In this document: piece after piece, positions 33,593 to 41,539 of the stretch
Position numbering within the stretch: position 1 is the stretch's first letter
How the letters are laid out: each line of letters begins with the position of its first letter
From: JANXZS01 sp963797255
GTDB lineage: Bacteria; Acidobacteriota; Terriglobia; Terriglobales; Acidobacteriaceae
DNA: 64,000 nt
Assembly (NCBI GenBank): GCA_963797255.1
Contig: CAWCOV010000001.1
Span: 496,001-560,000, forward strand
Reading direction: 5' to 3'
Notes under the pieces: generated by a model
Seen by the model: only the letters and a program-made list of their open reading frames with translations
Database searches by the model: none
Told to the model about the DNA's origin: nothing
Position numbers and translations under genes: made by a program

Positions 33593-35050
33593 TCAAGCCA
33601 CTGAGTTGGTGCGGATGACCTCCTTATAGAAGTCGAAAGAGAGTTTCGGGGTGCGCTTCTGGGTTGCGAAGTCGACATAGGTGATGCCGAAGCGCTTCGA
33701 GAATCCGTCGCTCCACTCGAAGTTGTCGAGGAGGCTCCAAAGGAAATATCCCTTTACGGGGACTCCTTCCGAGACGCCACGATGGAGTTGGCCGAGGTAG
33801 TTGCGCAGGTAGAGGACGCGATCGGTGTCGAGAACGCGGCCATCGGGCCGGAGAACGTCGGCAGAGGAACAGCCGTTTTCTGTGATGTAGATTTCCTTTA
33901 CGCCCCAGATTTGGGAGACCAGCTTCGGGGTCCAGTAAATGGCTTGAGGAGTAAAGAAGAGCCAGTCTGACGCCGCATGCGGATAGCTGGCCGGACGGGG
34001 GATCAAAGCGAAGCCTTCAGGCCCGTCCACGGGCTCCACCTCCCTGGTGGTGTAGATGTTGATACCGACAAAGTCGAGGGGAGAGGCGATGATCTTCATC
34101 TCCTCGGGCGTGAAGTGCGGAGCATCGGGACCGAGGTCGCGGAGGTAGCGATCGGTGTAGCGGCCTTCAAGGATGACAGTAAGGTATTGGGCATTCATTT
34201 CGCGGATGGCCTGTTCGGCGGCGCGAATGTGAGCGGCATCTTCGATGGCGGGCATGGCGCCGGAAATGTCTTCGGCAAGACCGACCTTGACGGGCCGCTT
34301 GGCGGCGGCGCGAATGGCCTGGACGCCCAATCCATGGGCGAGAACGGCATAGTGGCGCGCCTGCATAACTTCCTTGCGGGACAATTTGAGGCCGGGAGCG
34401 GATATGCCATCGGCGTATCCGGCGTCAATGAAGGAGTCGAACTCGTTCATGGTCATCCATTGAGTGACGCGGTCGGAGAGCTGGCCGGCGGTGTATCCAG
34501 CGTAGTCGGCGAAAGCTTGCGCTGTAGCACGGCTGGTCCAGCCTCCCTTATCCTGCAGGGCCTGTGGCAGATCCCAGTGGAAGAGCGTGGCGTAAGGCTC
34601 GATGCCGGCTGCCTGCAGTTCATCAAGTAGGTGTTTGTAAAAATCGAGGCCTTTGGGATTGGGTGTGCCCGTGCCTTGCGGGAAAACTCGCGACCAGGCG
34701 ATGGAGAAGCGGAATACCTTCGTACCCAGTTCCTTCATGAGCGCGATGTCCTGCTTGTAGAGGTGAAAGAAATCGTCGGCGACGTCGGCAGTTTCGTTAT
34801 GCCAGGTTTTGCCAGGAGTGTGACTAAAGGTGTCCCACACCGAGGGCCCGCGACCTTCGGCATTCACGGCGCCTTCGACCTGGTAGGCTGCAGTCGCGGT
34901 ACCCCAGAGAAATCCTTGTGGGAATGAGCGCGGAGTGGGCGCAGAAATCTTGGGCAATTCCGCTGCGGCGGCGCTGGTGGTGAGCATCGGCTGAACGGCT
35001 GACGCGGCGGTGAGTGCTAAGGCAGATTTCAAAAAGTTGCGACGTTCCAT
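33593..35050 (-). CDS. Exported GH1 beta-glucosidase
   Basis: 485 residues, family 1 TIM-barrel glycosidase with retaining chemistry. The N-terminus MERRNFLKSALALTAASAV is a twin-arginine-like signal, so it acts outside the cytoplasm, which is unusual for GH1. The barrel begins FPQGFLWGTATAAYQVEGA. Acid/base Glu is in MTMNEFDSF (usually TFNEP), nucleophile Glu in YITENGCSS, and the sugar-binding WSLLDNFEWSDGF is present near the C-terminus. It likely cleaves beta-glucosides of plant or microbial origin. GAGG lies about six bases before the ATG. Its stop touches the SDR remnant. Confidence 0.94.
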   Translation of the reverse strand: MERRNFLKSALALTAASAVQPMLTTSAAAAELPKISAPTPRSFPQGFLWGTATAAYQVEGAVNAEGRGPSVWDTFSHTPGKTWHNETADVADDFFHLYKQDIALMKELGTKVFRFSIAWSRVFPQGTGTPNPKGLDFYKHLLDELQAAGIEPYATLFHWDLPQALQDKGGWTSRATAQAFADYAGYTAGQLSDRVTQWMTMNEFDSFIDAGYADGISAPGLKLSRKEVMQARHYAVLAHGLGVQAIRAAAKRPVKVGLAEDISGAMPAIEDAAHIRAAEQAIREMNAQYLTVILEGRYTDRYLRDLGPDAPHFTPEEMKIIASPLDFVGINIYTTREVEPVDGPEGFALIPRPASYPHAASDWLFFTPQAIYWTPKLVSQIWGVKEIYITENGCSSADVLRPDGRVLDTDRVLYLRNYLGQLHRGVSEGVPVKGYFLWSLLDNFEWSDGFSKRFGITYVDFATQKRTPKLSFDFYKEVIRTNSVA

Positions 35051-35136
35051 GGAAGCCTCGTGAAGTTGCGGTCAGCACTAAGAGTATCCAGTGCAACCGA
35101 TTTATGCATGATTTGCGGAACTTTCGGAGTTTCCGG

Positions 35137-35892
35137 TTACTTTCCCGGCACAAATGGCCACATAACGGATTCGGTGTGACCGCCATCCACCACGATCACC
35201 TGCCCGGTAATGTAATCCGCCTGTTTGCTTGAGAGAAAGACAGCGAGCCCGCTCACATCCTCCGGCGTGCCCACTCGCGGATTCGGCTGGTTCCCTTTCA
35301 GCCAGTTCTGCAGCTCAACCGATTGCCACATCTCGCGATTGAGATCCGTGATGATGAAACCCGGAGCAATGCAGTTCACCTGGATACCGTACTTGCCCCA
35401 CTCCGCGGCAATGCATCGCGTCCACTGCGCAATCGCGCCCTTTGAAGCCCCGTAGATCGACACATACGGAAGCCCGATCATCGAAGTCAGGCTGCCGATG
35501 TTCACAATCTTGCCGCCCTTTTTGCGCGCAATCATGTCGCGGCCAACAATCTGCGTTAGCCGCATCAGCCCTACGAGATTTGTGTCGAGAATCTTTTCAA
35601 TCTCGTCGCGTGTGAAATCCTCGAACGGCTTGCGGATGTTCATCCCCGCTACGTTCACAAGAACATCGATCTCGCCCGCAGCTTTCGCGGCCTTTTCAAT
35701 CGACGCGTCGTCGGTCACATCCAGCGCCACCGCTTCGCCGTTCAACTTCGTCGCCGCCGCATCGAGCGCTTCCACGCTGCGCGCCGCCAGGATCACCTTT
35801 GCGCCTTCAGCCGCTATCGCCGTCGCAATCGCCAGCCCAATGCCCCGGCTCGCACCCGCAACCAATACCCTCTTGCCTTCCAGACTTCCCAT
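35137..35892 (-). CDS. SDR-family oxidoreductase
   Basis: 251 residues, classical SDR. AGASRGIGLAIA is the cofactor motif, VNVAG replaces the usual NNAG, with catalytic Ser in IVNIGSLTSM and YGASKGA for the Tyr-Lys pair. The C-terminus GQVIVVDGGHTES is typical of FabG-like or gluconate 5-dehydrogenase-type enzymes. Arg in LAARSVEAL after beta-2 suggests NADP use. It lies 86 bases upstream of the GH1 gene on the same strand, so both may be co-transcribed; the SDR remnant on the other side of GH1 copies this gene's 3' end. Substrate unknown. Confidence 0.93.
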   Translation of the reverse strand: MGSLEGKRVLVAGASRGIGLAIATAIAAEGAKVILAARSVEALDAAATKLNGEAVALDVTDDASIEKAAKAAGEIDVLVNVAGMNIRKPFEDFTRDEIEKILDTNLVGLMRLTQIVGRDMIARKKGGKIVNIGSLTSMIGLPYVSIYGASKGAIAQWTRCIAAEWGKYGIQVNCIAPGFIITDLNREMWQSVELQNWLKGNQPNPRVGTPEDVSGLAVFLSSKQADYITGQVIVVDGGHTESVMWPFVPGK

Positions 35893-36013
35893 AACCGTCG
35901 CTGCCCTCCGCGAGAATCAACATCATCCTACACGCAGGTGCGCGACCCGCCCCGGCAAAGCATTGCCGGAAGCATCCATTGAATCCGCGATGTTCGTATC
36001 AGACTTAGACCCT

Positions 36014-36210
36014 GTCATCCCGACCGAAGTGGAGGGACGTGCGTTCTAGCCAATGTCATCCCGACCGACGACTTTGTCATCCCGACCGACGACTTTGTCA
36101 TCCCGACCGAGGTGGAAGGATCTGCGGTTCTCTAACTGCGCCGCATGGACGACCTTGTCATCCCCACGTCGACCTTGTCATCCCGACCGAAGTGGAGGGA
36201 TCTGCGTTCC
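36014..36210. repeat. Array of GTCATCCCGACCG-type intergenic repeats
   Basis: The unit GTCATCCCGACCG begins at 36014, 36055, 36076, 36097 and 36177, with a variant (GTCATCCCCACGT) at 36157. Three copies are followed by a tail like GAAGTGGAGGGATCTGCG. Spacing is 41, 21, 21, 60 and 20 bases, so it is a composite of short tandem and longer dispersed units. Similar TCATCC-CGA-CG-AGTGGA-GGA-CTGCG units are scattered in Acidobacteria genomes. The 354-base gap between the SDR gene and the redoxin gene (35893-36246) holds nothing else. Confidence 0.85.
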
Positions 36211-36246
36211 CCATTCCCCACTCTCGACCAACGTTGTTGCGGATCT

Positions 36247-36873
36247 TCAGTTCGCGTACTTCACCGAGCAGCCGTACGGCCGTGTCACTGCCGTTCCCAC
36301 CTGCTTGCCCGCCATCGCTTCGGTCAGTGCTTCGGAAACATAGTTCTTTGACGTCTTGATATCCTCTGCGTCGGTGCTGGGATGATCGTCGATCGCACCC
36401 GCATAAATCAGCTTGCCTTCAGGATTGATCACGAACATATCCGGCGTCGTCTTCGCGCCGTACTCTTTGCCGATCACACCCGTGGGATCAAGAATCGTCG
36501 CCGTCGGAACAGCATTCACTTTCTTCATGTAGCTGTTTTCTTCCGCCGCCGTCATGTACCCTTCCTGCCCCGGCGCGGACGAAATCACGGTCAGCCACAC
36601 CACGCCTTTACCCGTCCACATTTTCTGCAGCGACTGCATGTTGCCGCCCTCGTAGTGCTTCTTCGTGAAAGGACAATCATGGTTGTGCCACTCCAGCACC
36701 ACGTACCTGCCGCGATACTGATCGAGCGACTGGGTCTTGCCGTTGCTGTCTGTGCCTTTGAAGTCAGGGGCCGCATCGCCCACCTTCACGGCCATCGCCG
36801 ACGGCGCCAAAGCCAGCAGCCCGGCCAACATCATCACGCCTGCTTTCATCCTTGAAGCTGTTTGCCTGTCCAT
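36247..36873 (-). CDS. Exported redoxin (AhpC/TSA-thioredoxin fold)
   Basis: 208 residues. A signal peptide (AGVMMLAGLLALAPSAMA) precedes a redoxin domain: VGDAAPDFKGTDSNGKTQSL, then YVVLEWHNHDCPFTKKHYEG, where a single Cys stands at the usual CxxC position. The C-terminal part (ATILDPTGVIGKEYGAKTTP, FVINPEGKLIYAGAIDDHPS) is typical of periplasmic peroxiredoxin-like or TlpA-like proteins. Only one Cys in the active-site motif argues against disulfide reduction by a CxxC mechanism and for a one-Cys peroxidase or thiol-binding role. AGGAG lies upstream of the ATG. Confidence 0.9.
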   Translation of the reverse strand: MDRQTASRMKAGVMMLAGLLALAPSAMAVKVGDAAPDFKGTDSNGKTQSLDQYRGRYVVLEWHNHDCPFTKKHYEGGNMQSLQKMWTGKGVVWLTVISSAPGQEGYMTAAEENSYMKKVNAVPTATILDPTGVIGKEYGAKTTPDMFVINPEGKLIYAGAIDDHPSTDAEDIKTSKNYVSEALTEAMAGKQVGTAVTRPYGCSVKYAN

Positions 36874-36974
36874 TCATTTACTCCTGCTGGGGAATGTAAG
36901 AGGCCCATGCAACATCAGACGCAAGTTACGCCGATTAAGCTTTGTAACATTTTGTGTCGGATTTCCACCCGGAT

Positions 36975-37916
36975 TCACTGCTTGCGCGGAATGAACAAAT
37001 CGACCGGCGGAGAAATCTTGTACGTCTCCGCGAAGTTCTTACGATTCAGTCCGATACTCAGTCTTCCGCGGGAGTCGATGAAGAAAAGCGGCTTTCCCTC
37101 CGCCACATCGCTGAACGTCTTAACCAACGGAAAAGAACGCGATTGCGCACCGAGCGTAACCGGAACGTCGTCTCCCAGCCTGTACCCCAGCTGAAAAAAA
37201 GCCTCCGCCGAAACATTCAAAACCAGATTCCCAAACGGCCCATCCGTCCCAATCACCTGCCCGTGCAATCCGGTTGCATCGATGGTTGCAACAAGAAGAT
37301 CAAGCTTCACCAAATGAGCAACTTGCAACGCCGGACCCGCCGTCGTCCAGTCATCTCCCCGAGCCACATGCGCGCCCGCCGGAGAGAAAATATCCCGCCC
37401 ATGAAACGTCGAAGAAAGCTTCGAGCCAATCATCCAATCAGGATTCGTAATCTCGCGAGCCTCCGCAATCTCTCCGCGCTCCAGAAACAGGGTCAGCAGG
37501 CCATTATCCGGCAGCACGAAGTACTGTCCCATCACCGACTTGGCGATGATCGCCTTGCGCGTGCTCCCTACCCCCGGATCCACCACAACGACGAAAACCG
37601 CGTTCTTGGGAAAATACGGCGCCGACCCCGCAAGATACCGCGCCCCCTGCGCGACATCAAACGGAGTCACCTGGTGCGTGATATCGAAGATACGCACCCC
37701 CGGCGCAACCCCATCCATTACCCCGCGACATATTCCAACTGCATCGTCTTTCGTATCGAAGTCCGTCATAAACACAATGGGACGCATCGCAGTTTGCGCC
37801 AGGCCCTGCACCGAGATCGCGATTACAAAAAGCCACGCGAGCATCCTTGGAAAAATGCGCGCTCGATTTTGCGTGCGGACAGCGGCAACGCGAGCCATGG
37901 AAGTGTGTGAGGTCAT
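36975..37916 (-). CDS. Exported S-adenosylmethionine hydrolase (SAM hydroxide adenosyltransferase)
   Basis: 313 residues. Core motifs of the DUF62/SAM hydrolase-halogenase family: VFMTDFDTKDDAVG, ITHQVTPFDVAQGARYL, VVVVDPGVGSTRKAI, LPDNGLLTLF and STFHGRDIFSPAGAHVA; the C-terminal domain follows. Family enzymes split SAM to adenosine and methionine using hydroxide. Here a hydrophobic N-terminal segment (LAWLFVIAISVQGLA, about 26-40) indicates export, although the substrate is cytoplasmic. ATG codons occur at 37922 and 37916; AAGGAAG directly abuts the first, so the second is chosen. It stands 101 bases upstream of the redoxin gene. Confidence 0.9.
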   Translation of the reverse strand: MTSHTSMARVAAVRTQNRARIFPRMLAWLFVIAISVQGLAQTAMRPIVFMTDFDTKDDAVGICRGVMDGVAPGVRIFDITHQVTPFDVAQGARYLAGSAPYFPKNAVFVVVVDPGVGSTRKAIIAKSVMGQYFVLPDNGLLTLFLERGEIAEAREITNPDWMIGSKLSSTFHGRDIFSPAGAHVARGDDWTTAGPALQVAHLVKLDLLVATIDATGLHGQVIGTDGPFGNLVLNVSAEAFFQLGYRLGDDVPVTLGAQSRSFPLVKTFSDVAEGKPLFFIDSRGRLSIGLNRKNFAETYKISPPVDLFIPRKQ

Positions 37917-38047
37917 GCGCATCTTCCTTGTGTCTTCTGAATCTCAATAAATTGAAAGTTAGAATCGCAGAAAAGCCGAATGCGCTCAAGATGGAATGGT
38001 CGTCGTAAAGCCCGCAGAGTATTTTCGTTTTTATCGATGGGTGAACA

Positions 38048-38890
38048 TCAGTGGGTGAATTGCGTCTGAACATCTCGGTTTGCAGCGGGAAGAACGGAAC
38101 TTCCCCTCCGCACCCAAAGAGACAGCAAAAGCATCGTCGCAAAGACTGTGTCCATCCAGGCGAACCAGTCTCCGTTTCTTGCGTAGAAGGTTCGCTGGTT
38201 TGCGACACGCACCGTCGCCACCACACTGTTGAATGTCGACAGACCCGTTTGCTGCTCAGCGAGTACGCGACCTCGACTGTCGGTCACGGTCAGAATTCCT
38301 TGCTTCGGGGCGCGCGCAATGCTGAAGCCGCTCTCCACGCCGCGCAGAATTGCCATGCGCCCATGCAGCCATCCATCCTGCACAAAATCCCATGCAGGAA
38401 CAATCAGCAATCCCGCTCCGTCTCTGCCGTACTCGCGCGAGAGTTTCGGGAAATCCATGTCCTTACAGATCGTGAAACCCCATCTTCCACTCGGCACATC
38501 CATGTTCACCCGCGTCGTGCCCGGCAGCAGATCTGCTTCAAACGCAGGCAGCATGTGATGCTTTTCGTATGCTGCTTCAAAGTGCCCCTGCGGCCCATAT
38601 ACTCTCAGCTCATTCAAATTAGGAAGATGCTGCAAGCCCGCTACGATCGTCACTGTATTTAACTTCGCTGTATCTCCAAGTATGCGATCCGTCGCGGCGA
38701 CTTCGACTTCGCTGAAGATACCGATCTTCTCCGGGATCACGATGACCTCCGCTCCTCTCTCCTTGAGCGACGGCACCTGCGCGGCATAAGCGCGCACGAG
38801 TTCAACGGCCGCCGGACCCCGCGGAAAAACTGTGCTGTCCGTTGCAAGCAGTCCCACCGTCACGTTCTTCCCGCCTGCGTCCGAATGCAA
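38048..38890 (-). CDS. Nitrilase-domain half of a split Lnt-like protein
   Basis: 280 codons. It holds the carbon-nitrogen hydrolase domain of an apolipoprotein N-acyltransferase-like protein: VTVGLLATDSTV, catalytic Glu in IVIPEKIGIF, Lys in AAYEKHHMLPAFE, and Cys in GFTICKDMDFP, then a last membrane helix (WMDTVFATMLLLSLWVRR). The only start is TTG 38888-38890, inside the upstream ORF and without ribosome site. The N-terminal half is encoded in another frame, overlapping by 31 bases, so one missing base near 38868-38900 would join them into a protein of about 490 residues, the normal Lnt length. The role in the envelope would be lipoprotein acylation or a related amide transfer. Confidence 0.75.
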   Translation of the reverse strand: MHSDAGGKNVTVGLLATDSTVFPRGPAAVELVRAYAAQVPSLKERGAEVIVIPEKIGIFSEVEVAATDRILGDTAKLNTVTIVAGLQHLPNLNELRVYGPQGHFEAAYEKHHMLPAFEADLLPGTTRVNMDVPSGRWGFTICKDMDFPKLSREYGRDGAGLLIVPAWDFVQDGWLHGRMAILRGVESGFSIARAPKQGILTVTDSRGRVLAEQQTGLSTFNSVVATVRVANQRTFYARNGDWFAWMDTVFATMLLLSLWVRRGSSVLPAANRDVQTQFTH

Positions 38891-39510
38891 GCCGATAGAA
38901 CTCCGAACAATAAAACGCCACAGACAATCGTCAGCGTCGATATAGCGATGATGGTCTTCTGCTCACGACTCACACCCGGCGCCGTGATCGTCGCGATGCT
39001 CACTGGCACAAGGAACAGCAAAAATGAGATGCTCCAGATTCCAGTGATGGATACGACTTGAAGTATCGGGAGAAAATCCATCTGCGTGTACGCGAGATTT
39101 CCAAAAGTGCTGTGCGGCGAAATTATCGCGGACAAAAACTCCATGGCGACCCATAGCGCCGGAACGGCGAAGGTGGCTATCAACAGTTGTCCACGCCTGG
39201 CAAATGTCGAGAAGACAACTACGATACCCGCAAGGAATACCGACGGAGCAAGCAAAATCAGCAGCGTGACCGGAAGCGGAGTTACCTGCCGGAAGTAATG
39301 CAACATATTCAACCCGCCCAGGCTGTAGGCGAGAAACGCCGCTGCTGCCGCCCATTTGCGCGAGCTACGCAGCGCAAACATCAGGACAGGAAGAGTCGCA
39401 ATCCAAGTCAAATACCAGCGAGGATGCAAGCCCGTCCCGTAGAAACACGCAACCGCGCTCATCGCAGTCGCTAAAAATCCGAAGACGAACGTCCTAAGCT
39501 TTGAGTCCAT
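38860..39510 (-). CDS. Membrane half of a split Lnt-like protein
   Basis: 216 codons, six or seven membrane helices (from VFGFLATAMSAVACFYGTGL to TIIAISTLTIVCGVLLFGVL). The pattern and the basic/Pro loops match the N-terminal membrane part of Lnt-like proteins. It ends CIRTQAGRT-stop, exactly where the downstream frame reads DAGGKNVTVGLLATD, so this is probably a frameshift end and not a natural C-terminus. Its ATG lies inside the end of the TetR gene (17-base overlap), suggesting translational coupling. Confidence 0.75.
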   Translation of the reverse strand: MDSKLRTFVFGFLATAMSAVACFYGTGLHPRWYLTWIATLPVLMFALRSSRKWAAAAAFLAYSLGGLNMLHYFRQVTPLPVTLLILLAPSVFLAGIVVVFSTFARRGQLLIATFAVPALWVAMEFLSAIISPHSTFGNLAYTQMDFLPILQVVSITGIWSISFLLFLVPVSIATITAPGVSREQKTIIAISTLTIVCGVLLFGVLSACIRTQAGRT

Positions 39511-40075
39511 GAATCAACCTCTTTAACGAACACTGCACGAGCGCACGAAAGTCATCTTCCTTGAGAGTGAACCGGCCCGCGCGATACAGCGCAACGTATC
39601 CATGAGTGTGCGCCCACAGTTCGAGAGCAACCTCCCATACATCGTCCTTCTTCAGGTATCCAGATTCCATTCCCTTCGCCACAAGATCTGCAATGGGATT
39701 CAAAGTCGGAGAGCGTCGAGCGCGAAAGTCGTCTGGATAACGGCGCGCTCCCGGTCGCGCCTCTGCGAACACATAGTCAAAAATTCGCGGACGATCAAAT
39801 GCGTAGTCGACATACGCCTGCATTGCACCCATCAGCCGGGCCGCGATGGCGCCCCTTTGCGGACGCTTCTCAATGTATTCCAGAAACTTTGCGAACTCCC
39901 GATCCGTAACGAAGTCAAGCAGCGCTTCCTTGTTGTCAAAGTGATGGTAGATTGCCATCGCAGTAATGCCTGCTGTCTCCGCCACACGCCGCATGCTGAC
40001 TGCGTTCGGCCCTTCCCTCTCAAGAATGGAAAGAGCCGCCTCGGCAATGCGCTCCTGTGTCGCTTTCTCGATCAT
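39494..40075 (-). CDS. TetR-family transcriptional regulator
   Basis: 193 residues. The N-terminal TetR DNA-binding domain is clear: ERIAEAALSILEREGPNAVS, MRRVAETAGITAMAIYHHFD, NKEALLDFVTDREF. The C-terminal ligand-binding helices contain AFDRPRIFDYVFAEARPGAR. The gene precedes the split Lnt-like gene with a 17-base overlap, so it probably regulates that protein and itself. A perfect 17-base dyad lies immediately before its ATG. No ribosome site is visible, because the dyad occupies that region, so the transcript may be leaderless or the start weak. Confidence 0.93.
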   Translation of the reverse strand: MIEKATQERIAEAALSILEREGPNAVSMRRVAETAGITAMAIYHHFDNKEALLDFVTDREFAKFLEYIEKRPQRGAIAARLMGAMQAYVDYAFDRPRIFDYVFAEARPGARRYPDDFRARRSPTLNPIADLVAKGMESGYLKKDDVWEVALELWAHTHGYVALYRAGRFTLKEDDFRALVQCSLKRLIHGLKA

Positions 40076-40076
40076 G

Positions 40077-40112
40077 GGTATACAGTGTATACCAACTAAC
40101 CATACGCCGTAT
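40077..40112 (-). promoter_or_regulatory. Predicted TetR operator
   Basis: GGTATACA-G-TGTATACC at 40077-40093 is a perfect dyad (eight-base arms, one central base), one base before the TetR start codon. A second short dyad, ATAC-GCC-GTAT, follows at 40102-40112. Together they fit autoregulation by a TetR dimer; the palindrome overlies the place of a ribosome site. Confidence 0.75.
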
Positions 40113-40235
40113 AGTACCTACCGGGTAGCCGCCAGCCTCATGTTCGGGAAACGTTTCATCCAAACCAGTCTCCCTCCAGCAGTGGCGGTACAATTGCGGC
40201 GTAGGAATTTCTGCCACAGAACCGAGGTCTACCCC

Positions 40236-41306
40236 ATGAAGCAGCCGACTTCCCCAGGACGCCGGAATTTTCTTAAGACCGGCGGTGCCGTAGCCGCAGG
40301 GTTTCTAACGCAGGCGGCCCTGCCGTCCAGTGCAGCGAACGCGACGCTCCCAGCCTTGCCAGCCAATCCCAAGACAACAGCATCCATGCCGACGCGCAAC
40401 CTCGGCAAGACCGGATACAAAGTTGGCATCTTCAGTCTCGGCGGCCAGGCCGCTCTCGAGCGCCCCAACAATTTTGACGTCGCGGTTCCCATCATCGAGC
40501 GCGCTCTCGACATGGGCGTCAACTACATTGACACCTCCTCGATTTACGGCGGTCCCGACCGCTGGAGCGAGCAATATGTAGGACGCGTGATGAAGACGCG
40601 GCGGCAGGAAGCATTTCTCGCAACCAAGACCAAGCAGCGCACCCGCGATGGATCGATGCGCATGATTGAGAAGTCGCTGCAATTACTGAATACGGATCAT
40701 GTAGACCTGTGGCAGTTGCACGATATCGGCCTGCCCGAAGATGTTGACGCGGTTTTCGCCAAGGGCGGAGCCATGGAAGCGCTCATTGAAATGAAGGAGC
40801 AGAAAGTCGTCCGCTACCTCGGCGTCACGGGACACTACCGGCCTGAGGCGCTCATGGATGCGATCAACCGCTATCCGTTTGACACCATTCTGATGGCAAT
40901 CAATGCGGCAGACAGTCACATCCACAGCTTCTCCGAACAGTTGTTGCCGCTGGCCGTCGAAAAGCAGATGGGAATCATCGGCATGAAAGTTCCGGCTCGC
41001 GGCAGGTTGCTCGCCTCGTGGACACCGCCTTCGCTCGAGCAGCAGCAGCATTCGTGGGAGGGCTCAGCGATTGCCACGCGGCCCGGCGTAATGAACATGC
41101 GCCAGGCTGTGTACTTCACGCTGTCGCACCCGGTCAGCACAGTGATCATTGGCTGCGACAATATCGGGCAACTTGAGGAAAATGTACAGATCGCACGCGA
41201 CTTCACGCCGTTGAACCAGGCGCAGATGGCCTCGCTGAACGAACTGGCCGCCCCCGTCGCCAAGCAGTCGCTCTTCTTCCGGTTCACAGACCGCAGCAAA
41301 GGCTGA
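40236..41306 (+). CDS. Tat-exported aldo/keto reductase
   Basis: 356 residues. A twin-arginine signal GRRNFLKTGGAVAAGF leads into an AKR TIM barrel: MPTRNLGKTGYKVGIFSLGG, ALDMGVNYIDTSSIYGGPDR (Asp, Tyr of the tetrad), EAFLATKTKQRTRDG (Lys), DHVDLWQLHDIGLPEDVD (His in the usual position), and a C-terminal STVIIGCDNIGQLEEN NADP-binding segment. Tat-exported AKRs of this type are common in Acidobacteria and act in the periplasm on sugars or aldehydes of unknown identity. ATG 40236 is the first start that preserves the Tat signal; no strong ribosome site. Confidence 0.92.
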   Translation: MKQPTSPGRRNFLKTGGAVAAGFLTQAALPSSAANATLPALPANPKTTASMPTRNLGKTGYKVGIFSLGGQAALERPNNFDVAVPIIERALDMGVNYIDTSSIYGGPDRWSEQYVGRVMKTRRQEAFLATKTKQRTRDGSMRMIEKSLQLLNTDHVDLWQLHDIGLPEDVDAVFAKGGAMEALIEMKEQKVVRYLGVTGHYRPEALMDAINRYPFDTILMAINAADSHIHSFSEQLLPLAVEKQMGIIGMKVPARGRLLASWTPPSLEQQQHSWEGSAIATRPGVMNMRQAVYFTLSHPVSTVIIGCDNIGQLEENVQIARDFTPLNQAQMASLNELAAPVAKQSLFFRFTDRSKG

Positions 41307-41539
41307 CCGAAGATTCCTCGATCCATGGCGGGAGGAATCCAAATTCTTCCCGTCATTTGCCCACAAATCCTGCAGGATCAACTCGCCCCTAGTCAGTCCT
41401 TCTGCTTCGGTGTTAGCGTATCTCTCGGCGTGAAGTTACCGGTATGTGATCCCGCAAAATTTTAGGTGCGGGAATCGAGTTCGTGGTGGAACCCCTTGTC
41501 CCCCGAATTGAATCGCCGGTTGCGCCGGAGGCAATCCCT

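Noticed and set aside
36014..36210. CRISPR array
   Set aside because: Repeat unit is too short (13 bases), spacing irregular (20 to 60 bases) and there are no cas genes.
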